DNA of 63,967 nt from a virus. Made by a program: the position numbers and the translations under genes. Shown here one piece after another: positions 7,423-14,639 of the stretch. Each line of letters begins with the position of its first letter. Position 1 is the stretch's first letter. Under the pieces are notes generated by a model. The model saw only the letters and a list, made by a program, of their open reading frames with translations. It did not search any database and was not told where the DNA came from. Location of the stretch: positions 1 to 63,967 of IMG/VR virus record IMGVR_UViG_3300031718_000009; one strand, 5' to 3'.

Positions 7423-7751
7423 GCCCGCTCTCCACTATTCTGTCGTTGTTGATCACCGAGAGCGTCAAGATAAGTTCTAGGAGAGTAATATGGTTTTGGG
7501 TCGCGCCATTCTTTATCCTTCGCAGCGCGCTTCATATCGTCAGTAATATTTATGCACCTGTCGCCGCCTTCTTCGCGACACACAGACGAACAAAATTTTG
7601 GAATTGGAACCTCATCATCAAGCTCCCTGACGCTGCAAAATGTTGACCAATTGCGGCCCCAAACTTCAAGCTTCAGGCAAACGCAACAGCAATGGAGAAG
7701 CCTTCCTTCAATCGTTTTCCTTCTTTGCGGTCCAAGTTCTCGATCGGTCAT
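7419..7751 (-). CDS. Cysteine-cluster protein
   Basis: This 110-residue protein starts at [11 protein letters not shown], chosen because its ATG overlaps the RuvC-like gene's stop (ATGA). It carries CCCVC, a lone CSVRE cysteine and then [11 protein letters not shown], which together could bind zinc. The C-terminus is basic and Tyr-rich. Zinc-binding phage proteins between replication genes often bind DNA, but no family is recognised. Confidence 0.65.
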   Translation of the reverse strand: MTDRELGPQRRKTIEGRLLHCCCVCLKLEVWGRNWSTFCSVRELDDEVPIPKFCSSVCREEGGDRCINITDDMKRAAKDKEWRDPKPYYSPRTYLDALGDQQRQNSGERA

Positions 7752-8347
7752 GCCGGCTCTCCATACATGGTCAATTCCGAAGGAATTGAGCGCGCGAATT
7801 TGGCGCAGCCGTAATCCCACAAAGCACAACTGTTAGCTTCATCCCATCCAGTAGAGCCTTCCGGCAGATAGCCGAGCAGGATGGCGCGGCGAAGAACCGC
7901 CTCGTTGATGAACTTGCGTGCCTCGATCGCTTCTTTCGAGGTCCGCTTGTGGCCACACACCGCAGGTGCGTGCGCCATGCCACAGAAATGCTTGCGAACC
8001 GCCATCACTGGCGCTAACGCGACGTCTACATCGAAGATCGCAGAAACGCCTTGCAAGGTGCCATGTAAATGAAGCTGGTAGATGGTCGCGTCGGCACTCT
8101 TAGACGCCGCCGGATTCATCGGCGCCTCGGTGATGATTAGCTGTTCGCTTGGCCCCTCGCTTTTCCAGTGACAGAGTTTTTCATGCAGCCACTCGCCGAG
8201 AAATCGCGCACGCTTTTCCGCGCTCGTTCCGCGCAAAGTCACGGCCTCGATGTGCGGGCATTCACCAAAGTGGCTCTTGCCAAACAGCGACGAATCGCCG
8301 TCCGCGACGCCCATACGTGTGCCGAGGTCGAGAGCGAGAATGCGCAT
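7748..8347 (-). CDS. RuvC-like Holliday junction resolvase
   Basis: This 199-residue protein has an RNase H-like fold. The first acidic residue lies in LALDLGTRMG at position 6, the second in QLIITEAPMNP near 74, and the C-terminal acidic pair in GWDEANSCALWDYG near 180. The layout matches phage RuvC-like resolvases. It would trim branched DNA before packaging or after recombination. Confidence 0.8.
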   Translation of the reverse strand: MRILALDLGTRMGVADGDSSLFGKSHFGECPHIEAVTLRGTSAEKRARFLGEWLHEKLCHWKSEGPSEQLIITEAPMNPAASKSADATIYQLHLHGTLQGVSAIFDVDVALAPVMAVRKHFCGMAHAPAVCGHKRTSKEAIEARKFINEAVLRRAILLGYLPEGSTGWDEANSCALWDYGCAKFARSIPSELTMYGEPA

Positions 8348-8354
8348 GGCTCAC

Positions 8355-8621
8355 TCACCGGAGCTTGTATTCGAATAGCCCTTTTTCAGGCGAAAGCCGG
8401 CTGCGCCGCTGAATGTCATGGCCGCCAAATCTCGCTTTTCTAAAATCTCTTAGCCGAGCGGAAATAGATTGCAGCGGATATCCAGTTTCATTCTGGATTT
8501 CTTGAAGCGTGAGCCATTCCTTGCGATGGAGATAAATGACCTTCCACACTCGATAGAGCTGTCGTTGCAACCGCTCACGGTCACGACCATCGTTATAAGT
8601 TTCACCATCAAACCATATCAT
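8355..8621 (-). CDS. Winged-helix DNA-binding protein
   Basis: This 88-residue protein has an HTH reading WLTLQEIQNETGYPLQSISAR, followed by a recognition helix (LRDFRKARFGG) and a wing that ends with GLFEYKL. Small winged-helix proteins of this type are common in alphaproteobacterial prophages near replication genes. It is likely a local regulator or a replication accessory. Confidence 0.7.
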   Translation of the reverse strand: MIWFDGETYNDGRDRERLQRQLYRVWKVIYLHRKEWLTLQEIQNETGYPLQSISARLRDFRKARFGGHDIQRRSRLSPEKGLFEYKLR

Positions 8622-8657
8622 CGCCCGTATCCTAGCGAAGTCGTTCAGCGGTTATCA

Positions 8658-9050
8658 TCACTCGTTGCCCCAAAGAGCATCGCGAGCCTTAGCCAACGCA
8701 GCCGCAGCCTCACATAAAGCGCGATCATCAACGCCCATCCGGCGCGCGCGAGCCGTTGCAATTTCATGTTCGGCTGCCCTAATTTGTTCAGCGGCTTTGC
8801 GCTCTGTAGCAACACAAAGTCTATCAAATACATCGGCCGCAATCGTCTTTGGTGGCCGATAGCGAAGGGTATGAAGAAACGATATTCGAATGCCCGTGAA
8901 GCGTGCCACGCGATCCCGCGCAAGGCGGCGAGAGCCTGTGGCATCGACCTCTTTGTCTTCGAGCGCTGCCGCCATTTTGCGTGCGTCATCGACAAAACCT
9001 GAAGCATCCATTTTCGTTTGCTCCAAACGTGAACGCGGTTTGCGGACCAT
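8658..9050 (-). CDS. Hypothetical helical protein
   Basis: This 130-residue protein is mostly helical and Ala/Arg/Glu-rich. It is probably the first gene of the leftward early operon. A GGAG element lies before the ATG at 9050. The N-terminal half contains DARKMAAALEDKEVDATG and the middle RVARFTGIRISFLHTLRYR, which could be an HTH. A longer frame on the same strand (8645-9130) is Trp/Arg-rich and judged a shadow. Confidence 0.6.
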   Translation of the reverse strand: MVRKPRSRLEQTKMDASGFVDDARKMAAALEDKEVDATGSRRLARDRVARFTGIRISFLHTLRYRPPKTIAADVFDRLCVATERKAAEQIRAAEHEIATARARRMGVDDRALCEAAAALAKARDALWGNE

Positions 9051-9065
9051 GATAATTTCTCCGTG

Positions 9066-9082
9066 CGATGGTCAAACCATCG
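9066..9082. promoter_or_regulatory. Perfect 17-bp palindrome, candidate operator
   Basis: CGATGGT-CAA-ACCATCG forms a perfect dyad with 7-bp arms. It lies between two divergent starts (9050 leftwards, 9099 rightwards) and directly before the AAGGAG ribosome site of the rightward gene. It could bind the Cro-like or XRE protein, or fold as a hairpin that masks the ribosome site. Confidence 0.55.
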
Positions 9083-9098
9083 AAGGAGAGCCTTCAAA

Positions 9099-9266
9099 AT
9101 GTTCCGCGAACGCAACACAGCTACAAACACACTTCAGACGCTCGGCATTGCAGTGCCAAGCGTCACGTCATCGAAGCTCGAAAAGGAAAAAGGCCGCGCG
9201 AAAAAGCTTCACGCGGCCAAGCGACTCGCAAGGTGCGAGACGACAAGCAGCGGTGACATGAGCTGA
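9099..9266 (+). CDS. Small basic protein
   Basis: This is 55 residues with a strong AAGGAG Shine-Dalgarno at 9083-9088. The sequence is basic and Ser/Thr-rich (SKLEKEKGRAKKLHAAKRLAR). It runs opposite to its leftward neighbour and overlaps a terminator-like stem on the other strand. It could be a switch-region regulator. No family recognised. Confidence 0.5.
   Translation: MFRERNTATNTLQTLGIAVPSVTSSKLEKEKGRAKKLHAAKRLARCETTSSGDMS
9181..9218 (-). terminator. Leftward intrinsic terminator
   Basis: On the minus strand GGCCGCG, a 13-base loop and CGCGGCC are followed by TTTTTCCTTTT. This has the shape of a Rho-independent terminator. It would stop transcription coming from the Cro-like gene at 9734 before the replication block. 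It also lies inside the small rightward gene at 9099-9266. Confidence 0.6.
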
Positions 9267-9305
9267 AGCCGCCGCTTGAAAGGGGATAGGATTGATCAGT
9301 TTTTA

Positions 9306-9317
9306 GGCTGCGCAGCC
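9306..9317. repeat. 12-bp perfect palindrome
   Basis: GGCTGCGCAGCC sits 7 bases before the ATG at 9325. It could be an operator. It has no T-run on the plus strand. Confidence 0.4.
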
Positions 9318-9324
9318 GCTTTGC

Positions 9325-9468
9325 ATGAGCACCATGGAATCGAACACCACGCGCGCGATATCCGAAATTCTCGCCAGTCTGATCGCCATGCTCGCCGCGC
9401 GCGGGATCATCACACCCACCGAAGTGCTGACACTCGCCGTGATCGCCGAGCGATATGCGGAAAAGTAA
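9325..9468 (+). CDS. Small hydrophobic-helix protein
   Basis: This is 47 residues (MSTMESNTTRAISE onward) with a moderately hydrophobic helix (ILASLIAMLAARGI) and a charged end. No clear Shine-Dalgarno is seen. It ends just before the convergent Cro-like gene. Coding character is good, but without overlaps the call remains tentative. Confidence 0.45.
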   Translation: MSTMESNTTRAISEILASLIAMLAARGIITPTEVLTLAVIAERYAEK

Positions 9469-9476
9469 GCGCGCGC

Positions 9477-9734
9477 TCATTCCGCCGCCTCGATCTCTCG
9501 AATCTGCGTTGGGGGCGGCAGGAAATCATTCGGCGAGATGCAATCATCGTCGTAATCCGCAATGATGCCGCGACGTTTGCACTCTCTCATAAGTACGACC
9601 GCCGCTATGGGCGGAATGCGGCGCTCGCGCTTCCACTTGCCAACAAGGTCCGCCGAAGGGCGCTTGCCGCGTGCTGCGGCTATGACCTCAAGAGAGGAAT
9701 TCTCGCCGCCAAGCTTATCAAAAATCCTGAACAT
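9477..9734 (-). CDS. Cro/YdaS-like HTH regulator
   Basis: This 85-residue protein has the compact HTH pattern of Cro-like antirepressors. FDKLGGENSSLEVIAAARG forms the first helices, SADLVGKWKRERRIP the turn and recognition helix, and AVVLMRECKRRGI the closing helix. An acidic tail follows. It is divergent from the XRE repressor at 9861 across 126 bp, the usual lysis/lysogeny switch arrangement. Confidence 0.7.
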   Translation of the reverse strand: MFRIFDKLGGENSSLEVIAAARGKRPSADLVGKWKRERRIPPIAAVVLMRECKRRGIIADYDDDCISPNDFLPPPTQIREIEAAE

Positions 9735-9860
9735 AGGAGCGGTGTAGGATTATTTGTCTAGCTAGTCAAGAAATTTTATCGCTAGCCGGAAAAATACGAA
9801 TTTGGGGACGAGTCTTTTTACCTTCTTGCAACGTTGAGAAAAAAAATCGTATGCCTATGA
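9735..9860. promoter_or_regulatory. Switch region between divergent regulators
   Basis: This gap is AT-rich. Leftwards, a TTGACT (minus strand, near 9768) precedes the Cro-like gene, with a weak -10. CTAGCTAG and GCTAGC elements near 9757-9787 may be operators. Rightwards, TTGCAA or TTGAGA lies before TATGCC/TATGAA, only a few bases before the ATG at 9861. The repressor transcript may therefore be leaderless, or the start may lie elsewhere. No clean palindromic operator set is evident. Confidence 0.5.
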
Positions 9861-10295
9861 ATGGCCAAGCTTGACATAGAGCGCTTGGAAAAAGAGATCG
9901 GCGAACGAATTGACGCGGCGGTCAGGGCCGATCCGCGCCCGCAGGCCGAGATCGCCACCGCATTGGGGTTAAGCGCTAGTGCGCTGCAAAAAATTCAGGA
10001 AGGCAAAAGCACGACGCAATACGCCAAGCTCGCGCAAATGGCCGAAGTCCTATGCCGGACCCCAAATGAATTGCTTGGCTTTGCCGCGGTGGACCGCGAG
10101 GTTCTCAGGGGGGCAATAGAGGGCGCTTGCGAGGGACTCGGATATCCCCAGCTTGCGGCTCAGGCGCTTGCTCTAACTGTTCTAAAAGTAATCGAAACAC
10201 CAGAAGTCGGCGATCAATCATCCAATCCTCTGGAGCGTGCCCGCTCGATCGCCAAGTTTCTAACTCAGCAATCTTCTGAGTTACGACGGCGATAG
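9861..10295 (+). CDS. XRE-family repressor-like protein
   Basis: This 144-residue protein has an N-terminal XRE HTH at about 20-70. RPQAEIATALGLSASALQKIQEGKST forms the turn, followed by KLAQMAEVLCRTPNELLG. The C-terminal half is helical with no peptidase motifs, so it is unlike LexA/CI repressors that cleave themselves. It is the probable maintenance repressor. No Shine-Dalgarno is visible. Confidence 0.75.
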   Translation: MAKLDIERLEKEIGERIDAAVRADPRPQAEIATALGLSASALQKIQEGKSTTQYAKLAQMAEVLCRTPNELLGFAAVDREVLRGAIEGACEGLGYPQLAAQALALTVLKVIETPEVGDQSSNPLERARSIAKFLTQQSSELRRR

Positions 10296-10437
10296 CCCCC
10301 GTTCTCACTCCAATTCGGTCAGTCATTTATGTCCTCGCCGCCCCTGGCGGCTGACATTTCATGACATTTAGTTAACGGCTTTTTCAAGTGGTAAAGGGCT
10401 CTGGACAAAATTTATTTCAATTTGCGATTTTTTTTCT

Positions 10438-10466
10438 TTGACAAACCGATTTTTTTTCCGTATGGT
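10438..10466 (+). promoter_or_regulatory. Strong sigma70-like rightward promoter
   Basis: TTGACA at 10438-10443, a 17-bp spacer and TATGGT at 10461-10466, within an AT-rich tract. It drives the operon that starts at 10561. It would be the counterpart of a lambda PR or PL promoter. Confidence 0.75.
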
Positions 10467-10467
10467 T

Positions 10468-10555
10468 CTCTCCATTCGCGGTGAAGCGGGAAGGCGGCAA
10501 GCGGCGCAGAAGCAGCGCCGGCGGTCAGGACCCTCGCGAAGCAGGAAATGGAGAG
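10468..10555 (+). promoter_or_regulatory. Structured leader of the rightward operon
   Basis: CTCTCCATT at 10468-10476 is complementary to AATGGAGAG at 10547-10555, which holds the ribosome site of the first gene. TTCGCG/CGCGAA (10475-10480 with 10535-10540) nests inside, with an inner CGGCGC/GCGCCG hairpin. The transcription start is expected near 10473, so only part of the first arm may be in the RNA. Confidence 0.45.
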
Positions 10556-10560
10556 CAAAA

Positions 10561-10707
10561 ATGAAATGGGCAACTTTCACTTCTGAGCAGCAGGAAGCTG
10601 TTGAGCAGTGCTTGCATTGGTGTCGATGGCACCACCACCACATCCTAGCGGAGAACTTCTCCCAATGGTTGAGGCAAGGTGGATACTGGTATCCGGTGTC
10701 GCCATGA
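10561..10707 (+). CDS. Small Trp/His-rich protein
   Basis: This is 48 residues and the first gene of the rightward operon, with GGAGAG before the ATG. It contains EQCLHWCRWHHHH, a cysteine/histidine cluster that could bind metal, and FSQWLRQGGYWYP. Family not recognised. Its stop overlaps the next start. Confidence 0.6.
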   Translation: MKWATFTSEQQEAVEQCLHWCRWHHHHILAENFSQWLRQGGYWYPVSP

Positions 10708-10880
10708 CCCTTGAACCGATCACAATCTCGCTCATCGAGTACCGTGTATTAATCGTCTTTCTGATCGTGGTGCCATCCATCTTGCTCGTGGCGACGATAC
10801 AACTGTCAATATGGCTGGCGAAGGCGTTCCTACAGGTGTGGCTGGCGAAAGCGGTCGTACGGCTGAGGGTGCGCAAATGA
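10704..10880 (+). CDS. Small membrane protein
   Basis: This is 58 residues with a long hydrophobic stretch (VLIVFLIVVPSILLVATIQL) and a basic C-terminus (RLRVRK). ATGA overlaps on both sides set the start at 10704. Possibly a superinfection-exclusion or host-modifying membrane protein; that is inference only. Confidence 0.6.
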   Translation: MTLEPITISLIEYRVLIVFLIVVPSILLVATIQLSIWLAKAFLQVWLAKAVVRLRVRK

Positions 10881-11248
10881 CCGCGCGCTTTACCGCCGAT
10901 CCCCCGCTCGCCTCCGCCGGCTCGTGGCCCGTGCGCCCCTCGCCTGCGCGACTCGCCCAGCTAGAAACGACCTGGCGTGCGAACATGGCGCGCCGAGACG
11001 CCGCCGCGAAGGAATACGGCGAGCCGGAAACCCCGCACGAGTTCTACCGCGGGCGACCAGGATCGCAGGCAGAAACGATTGTCCTCGACTGCTTGCGTGC
11101 GCTCCAAGCGATCCCAGAGTTCGACCGGCTGTTCGCCGACGAGCTCATGGACGTCATTGCGCGCGACTACATCGCTACGGCGACGGGCTCCCCGACAAGG
11201 ATACGTAGGCTCACGGCGCTGCTAGAGATCGCGGGGGGAAAGGAATGA
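10877..11248 (+). CDS. Hypothetical protein
   Basis: This 123-residue protein starts at MTARFTADPP in an ATGA overlap. It has a disordered Pro/Ala N-terminus, then a conserved-looking helical region (QAETIVLDCLRALQAIPEFDRLFADELMDVIARDYI). Family not recognised. Confidence 0.6.
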   Translation: MTARFTADPPLASAGSWPVRPSPARLAQLETTWRANMARRDAAAKEYGEPETPHEFYRGRPGSQAETIVLDCLRALQAIPEFDRLFADELMDVIARDYIATATGSPTRIRRLTALLEIAGGKE

Positions 11249-11331
11249 TCACCGCCGTCGCCATATTTATCTGCTTGCTGGTCGCGTCCGCGTGCGTGTT
11301 TCTCAGCTACTTTAACGGGGGCTCACCATGA
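11245..11331 (+). CDS. 28-residue membrane micro-protein
   Basis: The sequence is nearly all membrane segment (ITAVAIFICLLVASACVFLS). Both ends use ATGA overlaps with flanking genes, which supports real translation despite the size. Confidence 0.55.
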   Translation: MITAVAIFICLLVASACVFLSYFNGGSP

Positions 11332-11699
11332 GCGAGTTTCACGAAGGCCAAGAGGTCGAGGTGCGCGTAAGCGAAGATGGCCAGATTTATCGCGAATGGC
11401 ACAAGGCGAAGATCATTCCTCATGTCTATGATTCCGTAACCGCAAAAACGCCAGGCCTATATCGCGTCCAATTCCCCGATGGGACTAGCTGCGTCTTCGA
11501 CACGGCGCACATCCAGAAGCGCACGCGCAGCTACGATCCAATTTGCGACGCGGTTGCAGTCCACTTTATGGATAGACCCACCCCCGACTGGCTTGTCGAA
11601 GAGCTTGCGCAGCACATTCAAGACACGATTGAGGATTGGCTTACGTCTGAAAGCGAACGGATCGAGGCGGCGATCGCCAAGGCGAAGGAAACGGCATGA
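11328..11699 (+). CDS. SH3-like small domain protein
   Basis: This 123-residue protein has at residues 4-60 the pattern F-x-x-GQEVEV, then W-x-KAKI-x-P, then YRVQFPDGTSCVFDTAHI. The same pattern is in the gene at 12576, so the two are paralogues flanking the exonuclease. The strands suggest an SH3-like or Tudor-like barrel. Residues 70-123 add a helical extension. ATGA overlaps join both ends. Confidence 0.65.
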   Translation: MSEFHEGQEVEVRVSEDGQIYREWHKAKIIPHVYDSVTAKTPGLYRVQFPDGTSCVFDTAHIQKRTRSYDPICDAVAVHFMDRPTPDWLVEELAQHIQDTIEDWLTSESERIEAAIAKAKETA

Positions 11700-12592
11700 C
11701 CGGCCCTGGCCTCTATCCCGACATGCCGGCGGCAACCTACCATGCCGATCCTGCCGACGAGCCGAGCCTTTCAAGCTCGATCGCAAAAATTCTGATCAAT
11801 GAGACCCCAAAGCACGCGCGCGAAGCCCATCCGCGGCTCAATCCGAATTTCACGGAAAAAACAGCAACGAAAGCAATGGATCTCGGCTCTGTCGCGCACG
11901 AAATTCTACTCGGCAAGGGCACCGGGTTCGAAGTGTGCCCATACGATGATTACAAAACGAAGGTCGCCCGCGAGTGGCGCGACGAAATCACATTGAGCGG
12001 CAAAATCCCGATAAAAGAGGATGACCTTGATGCGGCCGAAGCAATGGCCTCTGCCGTTTGTGCAAGGCTTGCTGAAATCCAAGGGATCGAACGTGCGCTC
12101 ATAGAAGGCGCGGCCGAAACGTCAATCATCTGGCGCGACGCGCTAGGCCCAATGTGCCGCGCGCGGCCCGACTGGCTCGATTTAGGTGGCCCCGCCATCT
12201 ACGATCTCAAGACGACCGGAACTGGCCTCGACGACCGTTCCTTGAACGCAAAAATCGCCTCCCCGTATACCGCGTACGACATGCGCGCAGCATTTTATCT
12301 TCGCGGGATCGAACGGCTTGTGCCGGCAGCCGCCGGGCGGATCGTCTACCGCTGGATTTTCGTCGAAAGTGCGCCGCCTTTCGAAGCCCGTGTTGTCGAA
12401 ATGGACGAAATCACGCGCGGCTTCGGCGACAGGAAGGCCGCATACGCAATAGCTAAGTGGCAACGATGCCTCACCGAAAATCGTTGGCCAGGCTATCCGC
12501 GCAAGATCGAGAAGCCGAGTTATCCGCCTTGGGCCGAGACGGCGTGGCTCGATCGCGAATTCGAGGAGATGGTCAGTGACACAGTTTCGTGA
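11696..12592 (+). CDS. RecE-like PD-(D/E)XK exonuclease (DUF3799)
   Basis: This 298-residue protein probably degrades double-stranded DNA ends for recombination. It opens with the YHADPADEPSLSSSIAKIL segment typical of exonuclease VIII-like proteins, with MDLGSVAHEILLG near 60. The catalytic core is RARPDWLDLGGPAIYDLKTT, which holds the D and D-x-K residues, and the YDMRAAFYLRG helix follows. The neighbouring OB-like gene at 12818 may be its partner. No classic RecT or Erf is seen. Confidence 0.85.
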   Translation: MTGPGLYPDMPAATYHADPADEPSLSSSIAKILINETPKHAREAHPRLNPNFTEKTATKAMDLGSVAHEILLGKGTGFEVCPYDDYKTKVAREWRDEITLSGKIPIKEDDLDAAEAMASAVCARLAEIQGIERALIEGAAETSIIWRDALGPMCRARPDWLDLGGPAIYDLKTTGTGLDDRSLNAKIASPYTAYDMRAAFYLRGIERLVPAAAGRIVYRWIFVESAPPFEARVVEMDEITRGFGDRKAAYAIAKWQRCLTENRWPGYPRKIEKPSYPPWAETAWLDREFEEMVSDTVS

Positions 12593-12821
12593 TGGACAGG
12601 AAGTCGAGGTCGAAGGCATTTGGTTTAAGCGTGGCGAAACAAGCCGCGAGATCGCGTGGCGCAAGGCGAAGATCGTTCCCACGCGCCAAGGAAGCCCCGC
12701 GCAACCACCGGATTTTTACGGCGTCCAATTCCCCGACGGCACGCGCGCCGTGTTCGACGCAGAGCATATCAGGCCAATCGGCGACTTTGAACTTGGTATT
12801 GTTAGGAGTGATTTCCGGTGA
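12576..12821 (+). CDS. SH3-like small domain protein, paralogue of 11328-11699
   Basis: This 81-residue protein starts with GTG in good ribosome-site context (GAGGAG about 10 bases upstream). Residues 3-68 follow the same F-x-x-GQEVEV ... W-x-KAKI-x-P ... YGVQFPDGTRAVFDAEHI pattern as its paralogue. It overlaps the exonuclease end by 17 bp. Confidence 0.65.
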   Translation: MTQFRDGQEVEVEGIWFKRGETSREIAWRKAKIVPTRQGSPAQPPDFYGVQFPDGTRAVFDAEHIRPIGDFELGIVRSDFR

Positions 12822-13546
12822 ATGACGACATTCTACGAACCATCGAACCAAAATCAGATCAATTAAACGCTGACAGCTTACTCGGCCGCACGCTCACGAT
12901 CAAAGTCACGAAAGTGATGGTCAGTGATGGGGGCAAGGGCGATCAGCCGGTAACAGTCTCATTCGAGGCTGACGATGGCAAGCCGTATAAGCCGTGCAAG
13001 TCCATGCGCCGCGTCTTGGTCTTCGTTTGGGGGCCGGACGTAAGCGCATGGGCCGGACGATCGATGACGCTCTATCGTGACGAGCATGTGATGTTCGCAG
13101 GGGCGGAAATCGGCGGCATCCGCATTTCGCATATGTCCGGGATAAAGACGCCATGCACGCTGTCGCTAACCTCTTCGCGCAGCAATCGAAAACCATACAC
13201 CGTTCAGCCGCTTACGCAGCGGCGCAACCTGCTTGCGGCACCAGAGGAGCCAGTTGATAGCCTTTCTCTCGTCCTGGATGGCCATCGCATCGCCGAACAA
13301 GGAATGGCCGAGCTTGGCGCTTTCTGGCAGCGGTTGACGCCGGATCAAAAGCGACAGGCGGGCGGTGCCGCGCAGCTCGAAAGCTGGAAGCGCACGGCGG
13401 TTGAGGCTGACCACGCCGCGCTAGTCGATCCCCCCGCCGGTCGCGCCGCGGGGGTGAAGGATACGGGGGCGGTGGAGCCCCCCGATGCTGCCCCCGCATC
13501 CGAGATCAAAGCTGCGGCACAATGGGGAGGAGAGTGGCTGATATGA
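12818..13546 (+). CDS. Putative OB-fold ssDNA-binding protein
   Basis: This 242-residue protein has a beta-rich core at about 20-115. It includes LLGRTLTIKVTKVMV, VTVSFEADDGKPY, KSMRRVLVFVWGPD and SMTLYRDEHVMFAG. The core looks like an OB-type barrel. A helical middle and an acidic, Pro/Ala-rich C-terminus ending in aromatic residues follow, as in single-strand binding proteins. It lies directly downstream of the exonuclease, so a role in strand handling is plausible. The family is not certain. Confidence 0.5.
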   Translation: MNDDILRTIEPKSDQLNADSLLGRTLTIKVTKVMVSDGGKGDQPVTVSFEADDGKPYKPCKSMRRVLVFVWGPDVSAWAGRSMTLYRDEHVMFAGAEIGGIRISHMSGIKTPCTLSLTSSRSNRKPYTVQPLTQRRNLLAAPEEPVDSLSLVLDGHRIAEQGMAELGAFWQRLTPDQKRQAGGAAQLESWKRTAVEADHAALVDPPAGRAAGVKDTGAVEPPDAAPASEIKAAAQWGGEWLI

Positions 13547-13731
13547 TGACCTTTACCGCTGAGGAAAAATTCAAATGCGCCGCGCGCGAGGCGAAAATGC
13601 GCCTTCGCGTATATCCGCGATTGGTTGAAAAAGGCCAACTGACCGAAGAAACGTCCAAACGCGAGATCGCGTTAATGGCCGCGATCGTCGAAGACTACCG
13701 CGCGCTTGCCGCAGAAGAGAGGCTGATATGA
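13543..13731 (+). CDS. Hypothetical helical protein
   Basis: This is 62 residues. The ATG at 13543 overlaps the previous stop and is preceded by GGGAGGAG. The sequence is a charged helix pair (EEKFKCAAREAKMRLRVYPR). Similar small proteins occur in rhizobial prophages, with no known role. Confidence 0.6.
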   Translation: MMTFTAEEKFKCAAREAKMRLRVYPRLVEKGQLTEETSKREIALMAAIVEDYRALAAEERLI

Positions 13732-13982
13732 AACAGACCAAAGTGTTTGAAGCCGACGACGGAACGCAGTTTCCAACGGCGGCAGAATGCAAAGTGTATG
13801 AGGAATACGGATATCTTTATGATCTTCTCAGCGCGCTTGACTCCGCGCAAATCCGTGATGCTCTCGACCGTACCGATGTCAAGCTCGCCGACGCCTTTGA
13901 GCGCGCCGGCGGCATCATCGCGGCGAAGCGGCGCGAGAGCGGCGAATTGCGACGCAGGAAGAAATCGGGACAAAAGCCATGA
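13728..13982 (+). CDS. Hypothetical protein
   Basis: This is 84 residues with the pattern FEADDGTQFPTAAECKVYE near the N-terminus, as seen in small phage proteins of unknown function. The middle is helical and the C-terminus strongly basic (ELRRRKKSGQ). ATGA overlaps occur at both ends. Confidence 0.65.
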   Translation: MKQTKVFEADDGTQFPTAAECKVYEEYGYLYDLLSALDSAQIRDALDRTDVKLADAFERAGGIIAAKRRESGELRRRKKSGQKP

Positions 13983-14092
13983 GCTATGATGCCCTTGTTT
14001 TCTGGCTCGGGATATTCATGGGGTTCACAGTCGGCCGTGCCTTCACGCCAATATGCAAGGCTATAAGCGATTTCTGGAAAGGTGCAACATGA
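13979..14092 (+). CDS. 37-residue membrane micro-protein
   Basis: One hydrophobic segment (ALVFWLGIFMGFTVGRAF) is followed by a short amphipathic tail. ATGA overlaps on both sides support translation. Confidence 0.55.
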   Translation: MSYDALVFWLGIFMGFTVGRAFTPICKAISDFWKGAT

Positions 14093-14352
14093 CGCTCGCT
14101 CTTCCGCTGCGGCTTGATGGTAGTTTCCATATTCTTGATGCAAATGGCGCACCAATCGCAATGCTTTATTTCACGCCACATGTGCCTGTACGCCGCGAAC
14201 ACGGCGAGGAAATCGTCGCGGCCATCAACTCGCACGATCGGCTGCTCGCGGCGGCGAAGGCAGGCTTGGAAGCGTTGCAGGCGAGCGACTTAGACCCACA
14301 ATCATACCAATGGGTGAAAGATGCCATCGCAGCGGCCGAGGCCGCGCAATGA
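14089..14352 (+). CDS. Hypothetical protein
   Basis: This is 87 residues starting MTLALPLRLDGSF in an ATGA overlap. A beta hairpin half (HILDANGAPIAMLYF) is followed by EEIVAAINSHDRLLAAAKAGLEAL, a helical motif very common in phage proteins of unknown role. Confidence 0.65.
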   Translation: MTLALPLRLDGSFHILDANGAPIAMLYFTPHVPVRREHGEEIVAAINSHDRLLAAAKAGLEALQASDLDPQSYQWVKDAIAAAEAAQ

Positions 14353-14639
14353 CCCGCGACGAACAGCGCGCGAAGTTCGCCAAAACAATGGCCGATGCAC
14401 TCCACGACATGACAGACGACGATCCGTTTTCGCCAGAACAGGAATTAAGGATTGCATATTTTATCCTCGACTCCTTGCACGGCATCGCGTTCGTCAATCC
14501 GATCGAAACGACGGAGGAGATGTGGAAGGCTGCGGATGATGAATGGATAGCGGCCGAAGGCTATATCGATTTTTCTGAGTTTTGGCGTGCCATGGCCGCC
14601 GCTGGCGACCTCACCAACCCGCAGGAGACGAAGCCGTGA
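14349..14639 (+). CDS. Hypothetical protein
   Basis: This is a 96-residue acidic helical protein (ATGA start overlap). The C-terminus (MWKAADDEWIAAEGYIDFSEFWRAM) is typical of small prophage proteins before the integrase. No function known. Confidence 0.6.
   Translation: MTRDEQRAKFAKTMADALHDMTDDDPFSPEQELRIAYFILDSLHGIAFVNPIETTEEMWKAADDEWIAAEGYIDFSEFWRAMAAAGDLTNPQETKP

Noticed and set aside
8645-9130. 161-codon frame overlapping 8658-9050
   Set aside because: Trp/Arg/Leu-rich and without a coherent pattern. The other frame has a ribosome site and normal composition.
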